A DNA stretch of 64,000 bases from an uncultured Desulfobacterales bacterium (GCA_937915545.1 CALGIJ010000034.1:1-64000), one strand, 5' to 3'. Shown: positions 7,667-16,194, numbered from the stretch's first letter. Numbers and translations are program-made. The notes: generated by a model from the sequence alone, not told the origin.

Positions 7667-9391
7667 CTATTCTTCGGCGGCCAGTCGCGCTTCCTTCAGG
7701 CCGATGGTATCCTTGACTCGGGCCTCGTCGAACATGGCCCCCTTGACCTTGGCACCAGTGAGATCGGCCGCGCTGAGATCGGCCTTGTAGAGATCGGCGT
7801 TTTTCAAGGAGACCCCCTTCATATTGGCATTGCGCAGGATGGCTCCCTTGAGGTTGGCTTCGTCGAGTTTTGCCCCTTCGAGGTTGCAGCCACTGAGATC
7901 AGCCTTCTCGAGGTCGGCTCTGGAGAGATTCTTCCCTGCAAGGTCGCAGTCGACCAGCTTGCAGGCGAAACATTTCCTGCTGTCGAGGAGTTGCGCAATC
8001 CTGTCGCTGCCTTCGGCAGAGTCTGGTGCCTGCTTGACCGTTTCGCTCTTTTTACCCTCTTCGGCTTTCTTGGCGGCAGCGATCTTGCGCTCTTCGACCC
8101 TCTTTTCCTCCTGGGCTATTCTCGCCGCCTGGGCTTTCTTGTCCTCTTCTGCTTTTCTCACCGCTTCGGCCTGCTTGGCTTCTTCGGCCTTTCTGGCCTT
8201 CTCGGCTCTGGCGACTTCTTCCGCCTGCTTCACGGCGGCGGCCTTTTGCTCTTCAGCTATTTTCCGTTCTTCTTCCGCCTTGCGGGCCTCTTCCTTCTTC
8301 CTCCGCTCGGCGAGCTGCTTTTCTTCCTCAGCCTTTTTCGCCTCCTCGGCTTGGAGTTTCTCGGCGGCCACTTTCTCGGCCTCCCTGGCTGCGGCGATAC
8401 GCTTTTCTTCAGCCACCCTCGCCTCTTCAGCCACCTTTTTCTCTGCAGCCGCTTTTTCGTCAGCGATGCGCTTTTCTTCTGCCGCTTTGCGTGACTCCTC
8501 AGCCGCCTGTCTGTCCCGTTCTGCCCGGGCGATCTCGGCGGCCTTCTCGACGTCAACGTCTACTGCCGGCGGGGGTTGCGGCGCCGCCTTGGCCTTCTGC
8601 GGTTCCTGCGGCTTTGCTGCGGCAGCCGGCAGTTCCTCGCTCGTGCCGCTGCTTCGCTCGGGCGCTGGCGCAGCCGGCCCCTCCATCGGTGACACTTCTC
8701 CCTTGACGCTTGACGGCCGTTGCCCCGCCCCACCCGCAGCATCACTACCCGCGGCGAGTCGCGGCGAAGCCGCTTCTCCCTCGACCTTGGCCATCACTGG
8801 AGGGGCTGCCTTCTTCACTGGCGCGACACTGCCAACCACTTTTGGCACCATCTTCCCCTGAGATGCCGCCACCTCTTCACCGCCTCCCAGGGAAACTGCT
8901 CCTGGTTCCGGGGCTTTCTTGGGAATGGCTTGATCGGGGACAAAGACCTTCTGTTCGACATCACTGACACCGACATCAACATAGGGTCGGGCGCTGACAA
9001 ACTCCCCATCGAACTGGGCCCCTTCAAGATAGGAGCTGTCCAGGGAGGCACCGCGCAGGTCGGCACCGCGCAGGTCGGCTTCACTGAGGTCGCTGCCGCC
9101 GAAGATGGTGCCACGCAGGTTGGCATTGCGCAGATTGGCTCGCGACAGATTGGTCAGGGTAACCCTTGCCCCGGAAAGATCGGCCCCTTCGAGATCCGCT
9201 CCGACAAGTTCCAGCCGGCTGAGATTCGCTCCGGCAAGATTGCACCCTTTACAGCTTTTCTCCTGCTGCAGCTTGGTGACATTGCCCTCGACCGTCTTTT
9301 CCGGCGAGGCCTGCGCCAAGCCTGCGGCGAAGGCCATAAGGGTCAAGGCCCCCATACGGGTCAAGGTGAGGAGACTTTTTTTACTGTTCAT
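7667..9391 (-). CDS. Exported pentapeptide-repeat protein with TolA-like coiled coil
   Basis: A 574-residue protein when started at the ATG at 9391, which opens a clean signal peptide (MNSKKSLLTLTRMGALTL, cleavage after AQA). Mature layout: a Cys-X2-Cys segment (KSCKGCNL) leading into A(D/N)LX pentapeptide repeats (about 30-110); a variable Pro/Ala linker; a long Ala/Lys/Glu-rich helix (about 280-450) like the stalk of TolA; and a second Cys-X2-Cys (RKCFACKL) with a second pentapeptide block near the C-terminus. The two right-handed beta-helices would be held apart by the rod, probably in the periplasm. The function is unknown. It stands on the opposite strand to the che operon and interrupts the cluster. 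Confidence 0.7.
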   Translation of the reverse strand: MNSKKSLLTLTRMGALTLMAFAAGLAQASPEKTVEGNVTKLQQEKSCKGCNLAGANLSRLELVGADLEGADLSGARVTLTNLSRANLRNANLRGTIFGGSDLSEADLRGADLRGASLDSSYLEGAQFDGEFVSARPYVDVGVSDVEQKVFVPDQAIPKKAPEPGAVSLGGGEEVAASQGKMVPKVVGSVAPVKKAAPPVMAKVEGEAASPRLAAGSDAAGGAGQRPSSVKGEVSPMEGPAAPAPERSSGTSEELPAAAAKPQEPQKAKAAPQPPPAVDVDVEKAAEIARAERDRQAAEESRKAAEEKRIADEKAAAEKKVAEEARVAEEKRIAAAREAEKVAAEKLQAEEAKKAEEEKQLAERRKKEEARKAEEERKIAEEQKAAAVKQAEEVARAEKARKAEEAKQAEAVRKAEEDKKAQAARIAQEEKRVEERKIAAAKKAEEGKKSETVKQAPDSAEGSDRIAQLLDSRKCFACKLVDCDLAGKNLSRADLEKADLSGCNLEGAKLDEANLKGAILRNANMKGVSLKNADLYKADLSAADLTGAKVKGAMFDEARVKDTIGLKEARLAAEE

Positions 9392-9991
9392 AGGCGTTAT
9401 TTCCAGGTTTCTTCCCCAGGAAGATGGGGGCTGATCGATGGAGAGCGGATGTTGGAGAAAAAGGCTATGAAACATACAGCATCGAGGGAAAAGGTGTCAA
9501 CGGCAGGCTGCAGTTTCAGCGGTGTCCTTCAAGCGTTAGCAGCCCCCGGGCCTGGCAGGCATTGTCACCCTAAGTTTCCCCCCTCTGTCAAAAAAATGAA
9601 CAATATCAATAAATCTCCCTTTTTATCGGCAAGGCCGGCCTCTTCGTTTCCGGCTGCGAATTGCCGACGGAGGGAACACGGTGCGTATTCCATTCAGGGC
9701 AAATCTTCCCCCGGAGAGAACGAAAGGCCCGACAGCAAATGGAAAACGCTATTGTTTTCCATCCTTTTCCTATGATATGCTGGAACTTTCGAAAGGGATC
9801 GCGGCGTTCATCGACAATCACCACAGAGCGATCATCGAGCCAGCGATGAAAAGAAGGTGCTCCCCGGGGATGCGATGTCGCAACCTCCCGCATCGCACCA
9901 TGAGTCACTGTGTACACCCCTTTTTCAACCTCGAGCCCAGACGACATCGCCCATGCCCGCCAACGCCATGAGGAAAAGCGAGGAAGAGACC
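9392..9991. other. Divergent intergenic region with AT-rich core
   Basis: 600 bases between the divergent pentapeptide and cyclic-nucleotide-binding genes. It holds an AT-rich core around 9585-9625, a minus-strand TTGACA (complement of 9587-9592) without a good -10 partner, and a perfect inverted repeat at 9739-9762. No gene or sigma54/sigma28 element was found. Confidence 0.5.
9739..9762. repeat. Perfect 9-bp inverted repeat, possible operator
   Basis: ATGGAAAAC (9739-9747) and GTTTTCCAT (9754-9762) pair around GCTATT. It lies about 230 bases before the cyclic-nucleotide-binding gene in otherwise featureless sequence. It could be a regulator binding site or a hairpin in a leader RNA. Confidence 0.55.
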
Positions 9992-10438
9992 ATGTCCTTT
10001 CTCGAGCATCTGCCGATCTTCCTGAGCTTCAACGTCGACGAGTTGTCCACGCTGGCCAGGCATATGAGCTACATTCATCTGCAGCGCGGCGAGTACCTCT
10101 TCGTCGAAGGCGATCCCGGAACCTTTCTCGGCTTCGTCGTCAACGGCATCCTCGAGGTGCAGAAACGTCGCGAGAGCGGGGACTACGTGACTCTGGCGCG
10201 GCTTACCAAAGGGGCCTCCATCGGCGAGATGGCGCTCATCGACAAGTCGCCGCGCTCTGCCACGGTCATCGCCCGGCAGGCGGCGACCCTGGTGACCCTC
10301 ACCGACCGCGCCTTCGATCTTCTGGCTGAGCGGCACCCGCCTCTGGGCATCAAGGTGATCCGCAAGATCGCCAGGTTGCTCAGCCTCAACATGCGGCGCA
10401 CCTCGAGCAGGCTTGCCGACCTCATACAGGCGCCCTGA
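9992..10438 (+). CDS. Cyclic-nucleotide-binding domain protein
   Basis: A 148-residue stand-alone CAP/PKA-type sensor domain. It has the RGEYLFVEGD turn and an intact phosphate-binding cassette (GASIGEMALIDKSPRSATV, with the Arg that contacts the cyclic phosphate), followed by a C-helix; no helix-turn-helix or catalytic domain follows. GAGGAAG lies 5 bases before the ATG at 9992, which is why this start is preferred over in-frame ATGs at 9953 and 9968. It ends 53 bases before a sigma54 activator and is probably co-transcribed with it, suggesting that a nucleotide signal feeds flagellar control. The ligand (cAMP, cGMP or other) cannot be read. Confidence 0.8.
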   Translation: MSFLEHLPIFLSFNVDELSTLARHMSYIHLQRGEYLFVEGDPGTFLGFVVNGILEVQKRRESGDYVTLARLTKGASIGEMALIDKSPRSATVIARQAATLVTLTDRAFDLLAERHPPLGIKVIRKIARLLSLNMRRTSSRLADLIQAP

Positions 10439-10491
10439 AGGGGCGGAACCACTCCCACGCATCGCGCACCAAGGCCGGCGACAAGGTACCC

Positions 10492-11943
10492 ATGGCTTCA
10501 CCCCCGACAATACTTATTGCCGACAGAGAAATAACCGGCCAGGCGAGGTATGCCGAGGCCTTGCGCTCCCATTACCAGTGCACGCTGCTGCACGCCTCCT
10601 CTACCGAGGAATTGCAGGCTGCCCTCGGCGGCCATTCTGTGGAGGTCCTCCTGCTCGACCTCGAGCTCTCCGACGCCCCGCACAGCCTGCAGTTACTGGC
10701 CACCCTTCGCCAGCGCTTCCCCGAACTGGCCATTCTGCCGATCATCCCCGCCGACCGGCCGCAGCTGATCAGGGAAGTGCTCGCTCTCGACCTGTTCTTT
10801 TTCGTCCATAAGCCCATCGACCCCGTGGAAACCCGGGCCGCCCTGCGACGCGTCTGCAATCGCCTGCAGCCAGTGGGGAACCGGCAACAAGCGCCAGCCG
10901 ACCGCAAGGACTTTCATGGCATGATGGGCGGCACCACGGTCATGCAGAACCTCTTTCGCATGATCGAGCGCATCGCCGAAGACGACCAGAGCACGGTGCT
11001 CATCCGCGGCGAATCGGGCACCGGCAAGGAAATGGTGGCCAAGGCCATCCATGCCGAGAGCCGCCGGCGGGGGAAAAACTTCGTCCCGGTGAACTGCGCC
11101 GCCATCCCCGACGATCTCCTCGAGAGCGAGCTCTTTGGCTATACCAAGGGCGCCTTCACCGGCGCCGCCGCCAACAAGATCGGCCGCATCCAGTATGCCG
11201 ACCAGGGCACGCTGTTTCTCGACGAGATCGGCGACATGAAGTCCTCGCTGCAGGCCAAACTCCTACGGGTGCTGCAGGAAAAGGAGTTCGAGCCGGTGGG
11301 CGCCTACAAGGCCATCCCGGTGAACACGCGCATCCTCGCCGCCACCCACTGCGACCTCGAAAAACTCGTTGGCGAGGGCAGCTTCCGCGAGGACCTCTAC
11401 TATCGTCTCAGCGTCATTCCGCTGCATATTCCCTCGCTGCGTCAGAGGGTCGACGACATTCCCCTCCTTGTCGACAACTTCATCGACAAGTATTGCCTGC
11501 AGCGCGGCAGAGAGGCCTTCTCCTTCGCGCCACGGGCCATGGCCGCCCTGCGCCACTACCACTGGCGCGGCAATGTCCGCGAGCTGGAAAACCTCATCCA
11601 GCACATGAGCGTGCTCTACAGCGGCAAGACGGTGCAATTCGCCGACCTGCCCGAGAAATTCCAAGGCCTCGACCTTCCAGAAGATGTGGCCGAGCCTGGC
11701 GATTTCCCCCCGGCAAGCGACACCCCGTTCGCCGCCACATCCTCTCTCGACCTGGCCTGGGACAACGGTTGCATCGACTTCAACGAGGTCATCAACGACT
11801 TCGAGACACGTCTCATCGTTCAAGCGTTGCGACTGAGCGAAGGCAACAAGAAAGAGGCGGCGCGTCTGCTCAACCTCAAACGCACCACCTTGCTGGAGAA
11901 GATCAAGAAAAAGGATATCGAGGGGCTGTGGCTGAAGGAGTGA
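10492..11943 (+). CDS. Sigma54-dependent response regulator, FlrC/FleR type
   Basis: A 483-residue NtrC-family activator. The receiver (1-125) has phospho-acceptor Asp56 (LLLDLELSD) and the conserved Lys in VHKPID; the first acidic site reads ADRE rather than a double Asp. The AAA+ domain (about 140-380) has Walker A GESGTGKE (173-180), the sigma54-contact loop GAFTGA (220-225) and Walker B LFLDEIGD. A Fis-type helix-turn-helix ends the protein (EGNKKEAARLLNLKRTTLLEKI). By position it is the likely activator of the six sigma54-type promoters found here. No partner kinase of FlrB/FleS type lies in the window. The gene converges on the next one with a 15-base gap. Confidence 0.88.
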   Translation: MASPPTILIADREITGQARYAEALRSHYQCTLLHASSTEELQAALGGHSVEVLLLDLELSDAPHSLQLLATLRQRFPELAILPIIPADRPQLIREVLALDLFFFVHKPIDPVETRAALRRVCNRLQPVGNRQQAPADRKDFHGMMGGTTVMQNLFRMIERIAEDDQSTVLIRGESGTGKEMVAKAIHAESRRRGKNFVPVNCAAIPDDLLESELFGYTKGAFTGAAANKIGRIQYADQGTLFLDEIGDMKSSLQAKLLRVLQEKEFEPVGAYKAIPVNTRILAATHCDLEKLVGEGSFREDLYYRLSVIPLHIPSLRQRVDDIPLLVDNFIDKYCLQRGREAFSFAPRAMAALRHYHWRGNVRELENLIQHMSVLYSGKTVQFADLPEKFQGLDLPEDVAEPGDFPPASDTPFAATSSLDLAWDNGCIDFNEVINDFETRLIVQALRLSEGNKKEAARLLNLKRTTLLEKIKKKDIEGLWLKE

Positions 11944-11958
11944 TGCCGCGGCAGGCTC

Positions 11959-14406
11959 TCACGCGGCCAGTTTGAGGAGGTTGTTGGCGACGCTCTCCTC
12001 GACATCGCTGGCCGAAGCGGGCGTCAGCAGGATGTCGCGGATCCCGTAACGCACCGCCTTGATGACCTTGCTTCGTGTCCACCCCGGCCCGGCGGCGATC
12101 AGTGGCAGCCGGCATGCGGCGCTGATTTTGATGGCGGCGCCAAAGGCCTGCTCGTTGACTTCGCGCATGACCAGGAACACCGCCTTGATCTCGCCTGGCA
12201 GGTAATTGTGGACGTTGTCTTTGAAGGAGAGGCGCTTGACGAAATAGCCCCTGGCCTCGAGCACTCCGGCGATCTTCATCGCCTCGGTATCGTCGTCGCC
12301 GACAAGGAGGATGTCGGGGCTGCCATGCTGTGTCAAGGGGGCTGCCGCCGGCTCGCTGCCGCCGGTTTCTTCCATTACCTGCTGTTCGTCCGCGGCCAGC
12401 AGGCCCTCGAGCCCGAGGATATCGAGGGGAAAGACGAGACCGATCTTGCCGTAAACCTGGTCGCCGATGCCCAGAGTGCAGCTGGAATGGTAGTAGGAGC
12501 CGTCGGGGAAGGGCTTGTCCGAGGCGATGTCGACTTTCATCGGCACCACCTGCTCCACCTCCTTCTTGATGAAGCGGATGCGCCTGGAGTACTGCTCCTC
12601 GAACACCGCCGTATAAACCCCGGCGATGATGTTGGCAATCTCACCATAGGCGTCGGCGGTATCTTCCCCGAAAACCTCGTCGGCGATCACCGACTCCAGC
12701 TCCTGGCTGGGCAGCATGATCAGCACCCCGCCGACGCGGATGGCGTCGCGCAGCCCTAAGACGAGATAGCTTTTGCCCTCCACGTCGCCGGCCACCTCGA
12801 AGTGGCTGATGACCTGCTTGCCGGAAACCTCCTCGAAAAAGAACGACTCTTTGCTGATCACCTGGTTGTGCTGCTCGCCAAGGGTCACCTCGGTGCCGAG
12901 CAGTGCCGTCACCTCCGCCGCGACCTGATCGCGACACGAAGCGAGCAGCTTATCCACCAGGCGTTTCTGTTTCTCTGCCGCAGCCTTGTCCGCTGAAGGT
13001 ACCTTAACCGTTGGCGTTGAACTCGCGGCAGCCGGTGCGGAGGGCGCCTCCACCTTCTTCTCCTCGGGTGCAGGAGCGGGGGCGGGCTCGGCCTTTTTTT
13101 CCACCACTGGCGCGGGAATTTCACGCTCGAGCTGCAGCAGTCCGGCCGGAAAGAGCATATGCACCTCGCCGGAGGGCTTGCCGGTGATGATCAGCTGCAT
13201 GGTCTGACAGTAGTAGTCCCCGTCGGCAAACGGGTCCGGCGAATGAACATCCACTTTGGCGGGCACCACCTGGCGGATGCCCTTTTTGACGAAGCGCAGC
13301 TTCTCCGTATACTGCTCTTCGAACACCGCGGTATAGACGCCGGAGACGATATTGGCCACTTCGCCATAGGCATCCTGGGTATCGTCGCTGAAATCCTCTT
13401 CGCCGATGACGCTGGTCAATTCCGTCGGCGGCAGCATGATGAGGATGCCGCCGAGGTGGATGGCGTCCTTGATGCCGAGGGAGAAATAGCAGCCCCCCTG
13501 CCCTTCGCCCGCGACAGTCATGTCGGCAATGATCTGTTTGCCGCTGACCACCTCGGAGAAAAATGTCTCCTTGTCGAGGAGACGGTTGTCGACCTTTTCG
13601 AGACCAACTTCGGCGCTGAGCAGGGCGCCGATCTCCGCCGCCAGGCGCTTCTCGCACTCGGCGAGCAGCTTGTCGATACGTTTCTTCTGCTTGTCGAAAT
13701 CGACTTTGGGCTTTTCTGCCGGCGGAGGGCTGGCCGCCGAGGCGGGAGCTTCACTGCCCGGAGCGGCTGCCGGTGCGGAAACAGGACTTTCATTCGCCGC
13801 AGCTGTATCATCCGCCTCAGCCTTGGGAGGCGCGGCCTCGTCAAGCTCGAAGGGGGCGGCCGGCATGAGCAGAACGAGATCGCCCATCTGCTTGCCGTCG
13901 AGGACCATGGAAAACAGGCTCTGGTAGTAGCGCTGACTGACGATGGGCGCGTCGCTCTCAGCATCCACCTTGGTCGGAACGACCACCTCCTGCTCCTTGC
14001 GGATGAAACGGCAAGCCCCGGGGTACATCTCCTCAAAGGCCTTGGTCACCGAGCCTGCTATGATATTGGCAATCTCGCCATAGGAATCTTCCAGTTCCTC
14101 GCGATATTCCTCCCGACCGACCACCTCCTGCAGTTCGAGGTCGGGGAGCATGATCAGCGTCCCGCCAAGGCGGATGGCGTCCTTGATGGCGACGAGGATG
14201 GCCCCTTTGCCGACGTGGTCACCGGCGACATCGAGGTGGGCGAGCACCTGTTTGCCTTGAAGGCGCGAGAAAACCTCTTCTTTGGAAAACAGCCCGCGAT
14301 CACCACCAATGACGGAAAAATCGCTGCCAAGAAGGGTGGCGACCTCGTTCTGGATCTTCTTTTCGACGGCGTCGAGTATCTTGTCTATACGTTTGCGCTG
14401 GTCCAT
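11959..14406 (-). CDS. Triple CheX-domain protein with C-terminal pseudo-receiver
   Basis: An 815-residue protein with three tandem CheX/CheC-like domains (about 1-195, 234-430, 473-665), each opening with a charged helix (KxRIDKxLxxxEK) and holding the phosphatase signature GE(I/V)AN (Glu-X2-Asn), joined by Pro/Ala linkers. The C-terminus (about 698-815) folds like a receiver (DILLVGDDD) but has VMREV where the phospho-Asp should be and no switch Lys, so it is probably a pseudo-receiver. Ordinary CheX is about 155 residues with one domain. By family it should dephosphorylate CheY-P; three domains could give high capacity or multivalent binding. The ATG at 14406 is preferred to a GTG at 14424. 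A strong sigma54-like site lies 118 bases upstream. Confidence 0.75.
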   Translation of the reverse strand: MDQRKRIDKILDAVEKKIQNEVATLLGSDFSVIGGDRGLFSKEEVFSRLQGKQVLAHLDVAGDHVGKGAILVAIKDAIRLGGTLIMLPDLELQEVVGREEYREELEDSYGEIANIIAGSVTKAFEEMYPGACRFIRKEQEVVVPTKVDAESDAPIVSQRYYQSLFSMVLDGKQMGDLVLLMPAAPFELDEAAPPKAEADDTAAANESPVSAPAAAPGSEAPASAASPPPAEKPKVDFDKQKKRIDKLLAECEKRLAAEIGALLSAEVGLEKVDNRLLDKETFFSEVVSGKQIIADMTVAGEGQGGCYFSLGIKDAIHLGGILIMLPPTELTSVIGEEDFSDDTQDAYGEVANIVSGVYTAVFEEQYTEKLRFVKKGIRQVVPAKVDVHSPDPFADGDYYCQTMQLIITGKPSGEVHMLFPAGLLQLEREIPAPVVEKKAEPAPAPAPEEKKVEAPSAPAAASSTPTVKVPSADKAAAEKQKRLVDKLLASCRDQVAAEVTALLGTEVTLGEQHNQVISKESFFFEEVSGKQVISHFEVAGDVEGKSYLVLGLRDAIRVGGVLIMLPSQELESVIADEVFGEDTADAYGEIANIIAGVYTAVFEEQYSRRIRFIKKEVEQVVPMKVDIASDKPFPDGSYYHSSCTLGIGDQVYGKIGLVFPLDILGLEGLLAADEQQVMEETGGSEPAAAPLTQHGSPDILLVGDDDTEAMKIAGVLEARGYFVKRLSFKDNVHNYLPGEIKAVFLVMREVNEQAFGAAIKISAACRLPLIAAGPGWTRSKVIKAVRYGIRDILLTPASASDVEESVANNLLKLAA

Positions 14407-14718
14407 GGCCTGCTCGCGAAACACCCCGGGTTATGGTGTGGAGAGTGAAAGGATGTCTCTCATATCGGCAGTGGTGACAGGGAGGTTAAGATACGGCTGC
14501 AGAAACTTCTTGCGCGACATGCATGCAGCATCCGTGCCGCAAACTATGGCAGATGCCAATCCCTTGCCATCGATCTAATGTCCGACAAGATTTCTGCGAA
14601 TATTTTCATCCAGTTGGATATTCTTCCCGTGCTGGTCGCCTGAACAACACCGAGCGCCCCTCGCACTCTTCGTGCCACGACGCATATGGCTCGCGCGGCG
14701 GTACATGCCGCCTAGGGC
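14407..14718. other. Intergenic region upstream of triple CheX gene
   Basis: 312 bases. It holds the minus-strand sigma54-type promoter at 14524-14539 and a weak GC inverted repeat near 14697-14712 just past the end of the CheX gene at 14719. Nothing else was recognised. Confidence 0.55.
14524..14539 (-). promoter_or_regulatory. Sigma54-type promoter of triple CheX gene
   Basis: On the minus strand it reads CGGCACGGATGCTGCA, against the consensus TGGCACG-N4-TTGCA. The GG and GC are exactly 10 bases apart and the full GGCACG block is present. The predicted start point is near 14513, giving a leader of about 107 nt. Confidence 0.7.
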
Positions 14719-15189
14719 TCAGTTGACCACGTACATCAGCTCGATCCAGAAGAGCTCGCCGTTCATGCGCAACGGGACGACAACCCTCTGCGCCTTGGCG
14801 ACACCGGTGATATTGAAGGATTCGCCGACCACCGAGGTGGGGATGGCCAGATCGATGGCCAGGCCGTTCTCGGCCAGGGAGACCTTGAGGTTGCCGGCGA
14901 CCATATTGGCGATCTCGCCGATGGCGTCTTTGACATCCTCGTCAAGTTCCTCGACGTCCATGCCGAGAAAGGTCGAAGTGATGGCCTTGGCCACCGACGC
15001 CGGACAATGCACGGCAAGAACCCCGCGGATGCCGCCGCCGAGACCGATCATCGATGAAAGATTGGACTGCAGGGCAAGGCGCTGGTTGAGTACCGCCTCC
15101 TCACTTTCCAATTCGACCATGAGCATGGTCGAAAAAACATCCTTGGTTCCCTTGACGATTTCCTCACCGACCGCTGCCTGATCTATCAT
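14719..15189 (-). CDS. cheX: CheX-type CheY-P phosphatase
   Basis: A 156-residue single-domain CheX-like protein. The phosphatase helix reads DAIGEIANMVAGNL, with the Glu and Asn of the Glu-X2-Asn motif, and a Pro lies 22 residues after the Asn (AIPTSVVG), the CheC/CheX spacing. The central FLGMDVEELDEDV segment is nearly repeated in the neighbour at 15283, so the two are duplicates. The ATG at 15189 is chosen because GAGGG lies 9 bases upstream; the ATG at 15198 abuts that site. It probably removes phosphate from CheY to end a tumble or reversal signal. Confidence 0.82.
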   Translation of the reverse strand: MIDQAAVGEEIVKGTKDVFSTMLMVELESEEAVLNQRLALQSNLSSMIGLGGGIRGVLAVHCPASVAKAITSTFLGMDVEELDEDVKDAIGEIANMVAGNLKVSLAENGLAIDLAIPTSVVGESFNITGVAKAQRVVVPLRMNGELFWIELMYVVN

Positions 15190-15209
15190 GAGACGCATCC
15201 CTCGACATT

Positions 15210-15250
15210 GACAAAAGAAAAGGCGGTTCAGGGTGAGTGAAGCCGCCTTT
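15210..15250 (-). terminator. Intrinsic terminator after second cheX
   Basis: On the minus strand AAAGGCGG and CCGCCTTT form the stem, extended by TTCA/TGAA past a single bulged base, and it runs into TTCTTTTGT. It lies 33 bases after the stop of the gene at 15283 and would end a cheY-cheX transcript. Confidence 0.75.
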
Positions 15251-15282
15251 GCAGGAAGATCCTTAGGGAACGAAGCTAAAGG

Positions 15283-15762
15283 CTATTTTTCAAGCAACAG
15301 TTCCACCGAAAATTCGCCTGGTTCGCACCGAAACCTGAGATATGTTCTATCTGCCTCCTTATTCGACTGGTAGTCGTACTGGCGACCGGAAATGGTGGTT
15401 GGCAGGGAAAGGTTTATATCCCTGCCCTTCTCGGAGAGGATTGACTTGATGTTGCCGCCGAGCATATTGGCCAACTCGCCTACCGCATCCTCGACATCGC
15501 TGTTCATCTCCTCGACATCCATACCGAGGAAGCTGGAGGTGACGGCAATGGCCACCGCATGGGGCAGGTGTATGGCCAGCACCCCCTTATGGGTCCCGGC
15601 GAGGCCGATGACCCCCGAGATGCTGTCCACCAGGGGCAGTGCCCCGCTGCCGTCACTCTCCACCTCCTCGATCTCCATCATCAGCATCGACGAGAAAATT
15701 TCTTTGGCGGATTCAATTATTCTCTCACGCACAGTGTCTCCTTGCGTTCCGGTTTTCTCCAT
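15283..15762 (-). CDS. cheX: CheX-type CheY-P phosphatase, second copy
   Basis: A 159-residue CheX-like protein similar to its neighbour at 14719. The catalytic helix DAVGELANMLGGNI keeps Glu-X2-Asn, and SLPTTISG gives the Pro 22 residues on. FLGMDVEEMNSDV matches the duplicate. It lies 60 bases downstream of cheY on the same strand, so kinase output and its phosphatase are probably co-transcribed. The start is uncertain: the ATG at 15762 has no clear ribosome-binding site, and an in-frame TTG lies 12 bases further upstream. Confidence 0.8.
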   Translation of the reverse strand: MEKTGTQGDTVRERIIESAKEIFSSMLMMEIEEVESDGSGALPLVDSISGVIGLAGTHKGVLAIHLPHAVAIAVTSSFLGMDVEEMNSDVEDAVGELANMLGGNIKSILSEKGRDINLSLPTTISGRQYDYQSNKEADRTYLRFRCEPGEFSVELLLEK

Positions 15763-15822
15763 AATGACTGCCAAGGACTGGGGCAGCCCAGAGAGGTTTT
15801 TTCCCCTGTAAATACATCAACT

Positions 15823-16194
15823 CTACAGCAGCGGCCCGAGCACCTCGTTGACCTTGTCGGGGGTAAAGGGCTTTTTGATCGAGCCCAGAGCACCGAGGGA
15901 CTTGGCCTCGCCGATGATGTCGTCGCCGGTCTCGGTGGAGATCATCAGAACCGGAATGTCCTTGATGCCGGGGCGGGCGGCCTTCTCGCGCAGAAAGGAA
16001 ATGCCGTCCATATTGGGCATGTTAATGTCGCTGAGGACGATGTCGACTTTTTTGCTCTCGAGGACTTCAAGGGCCTCGAGTCCATCGGAGGCCTCGTAGA
16101 TGTTTTCGAAGTCGATCCCCGCCTGACGCAGAGAACGTCCGATGATCTTTCTCATGGTGCTCGAGTCATCTACCAGCAGTACGTTTTTTCCCAT
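15823..16194 (-). CDS. cheY: Chemotaxis response regulator CheY
   Basis: A 123-residue stand-alone receiver that, phosphorylated by CheA, binds FliM and FliN to switch motor rotation. It shows VDDSSTMRKII (acidic pair Asp9/Asp10), phospho-acceptor Asp56 in VLSDINMPNMDG, the Thr/Ser position in MISTET and Lys in IKKPFTPD. The ATG at 16194 is chosen because GGAG lies 7 bases upstream; an earlier in-frame start lacks one. The KPFTPDKVNEVL end and short length are typical of the CheY encoded beside CheX. First gene of the minus-strand CheY-CheX group. Confidence 0.88.
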   Translation of the reverse strand: MGKNVLLVDDSSTMRKIIGRSLRQAGIDFENIYEASDGLEALEVLESKKVDIVLSDINMPNMDGISFLREKAARPGIKDIPVLMISTETGDDIIGEAKSLGALGSIKKPFTPDKVNEVLGPLL

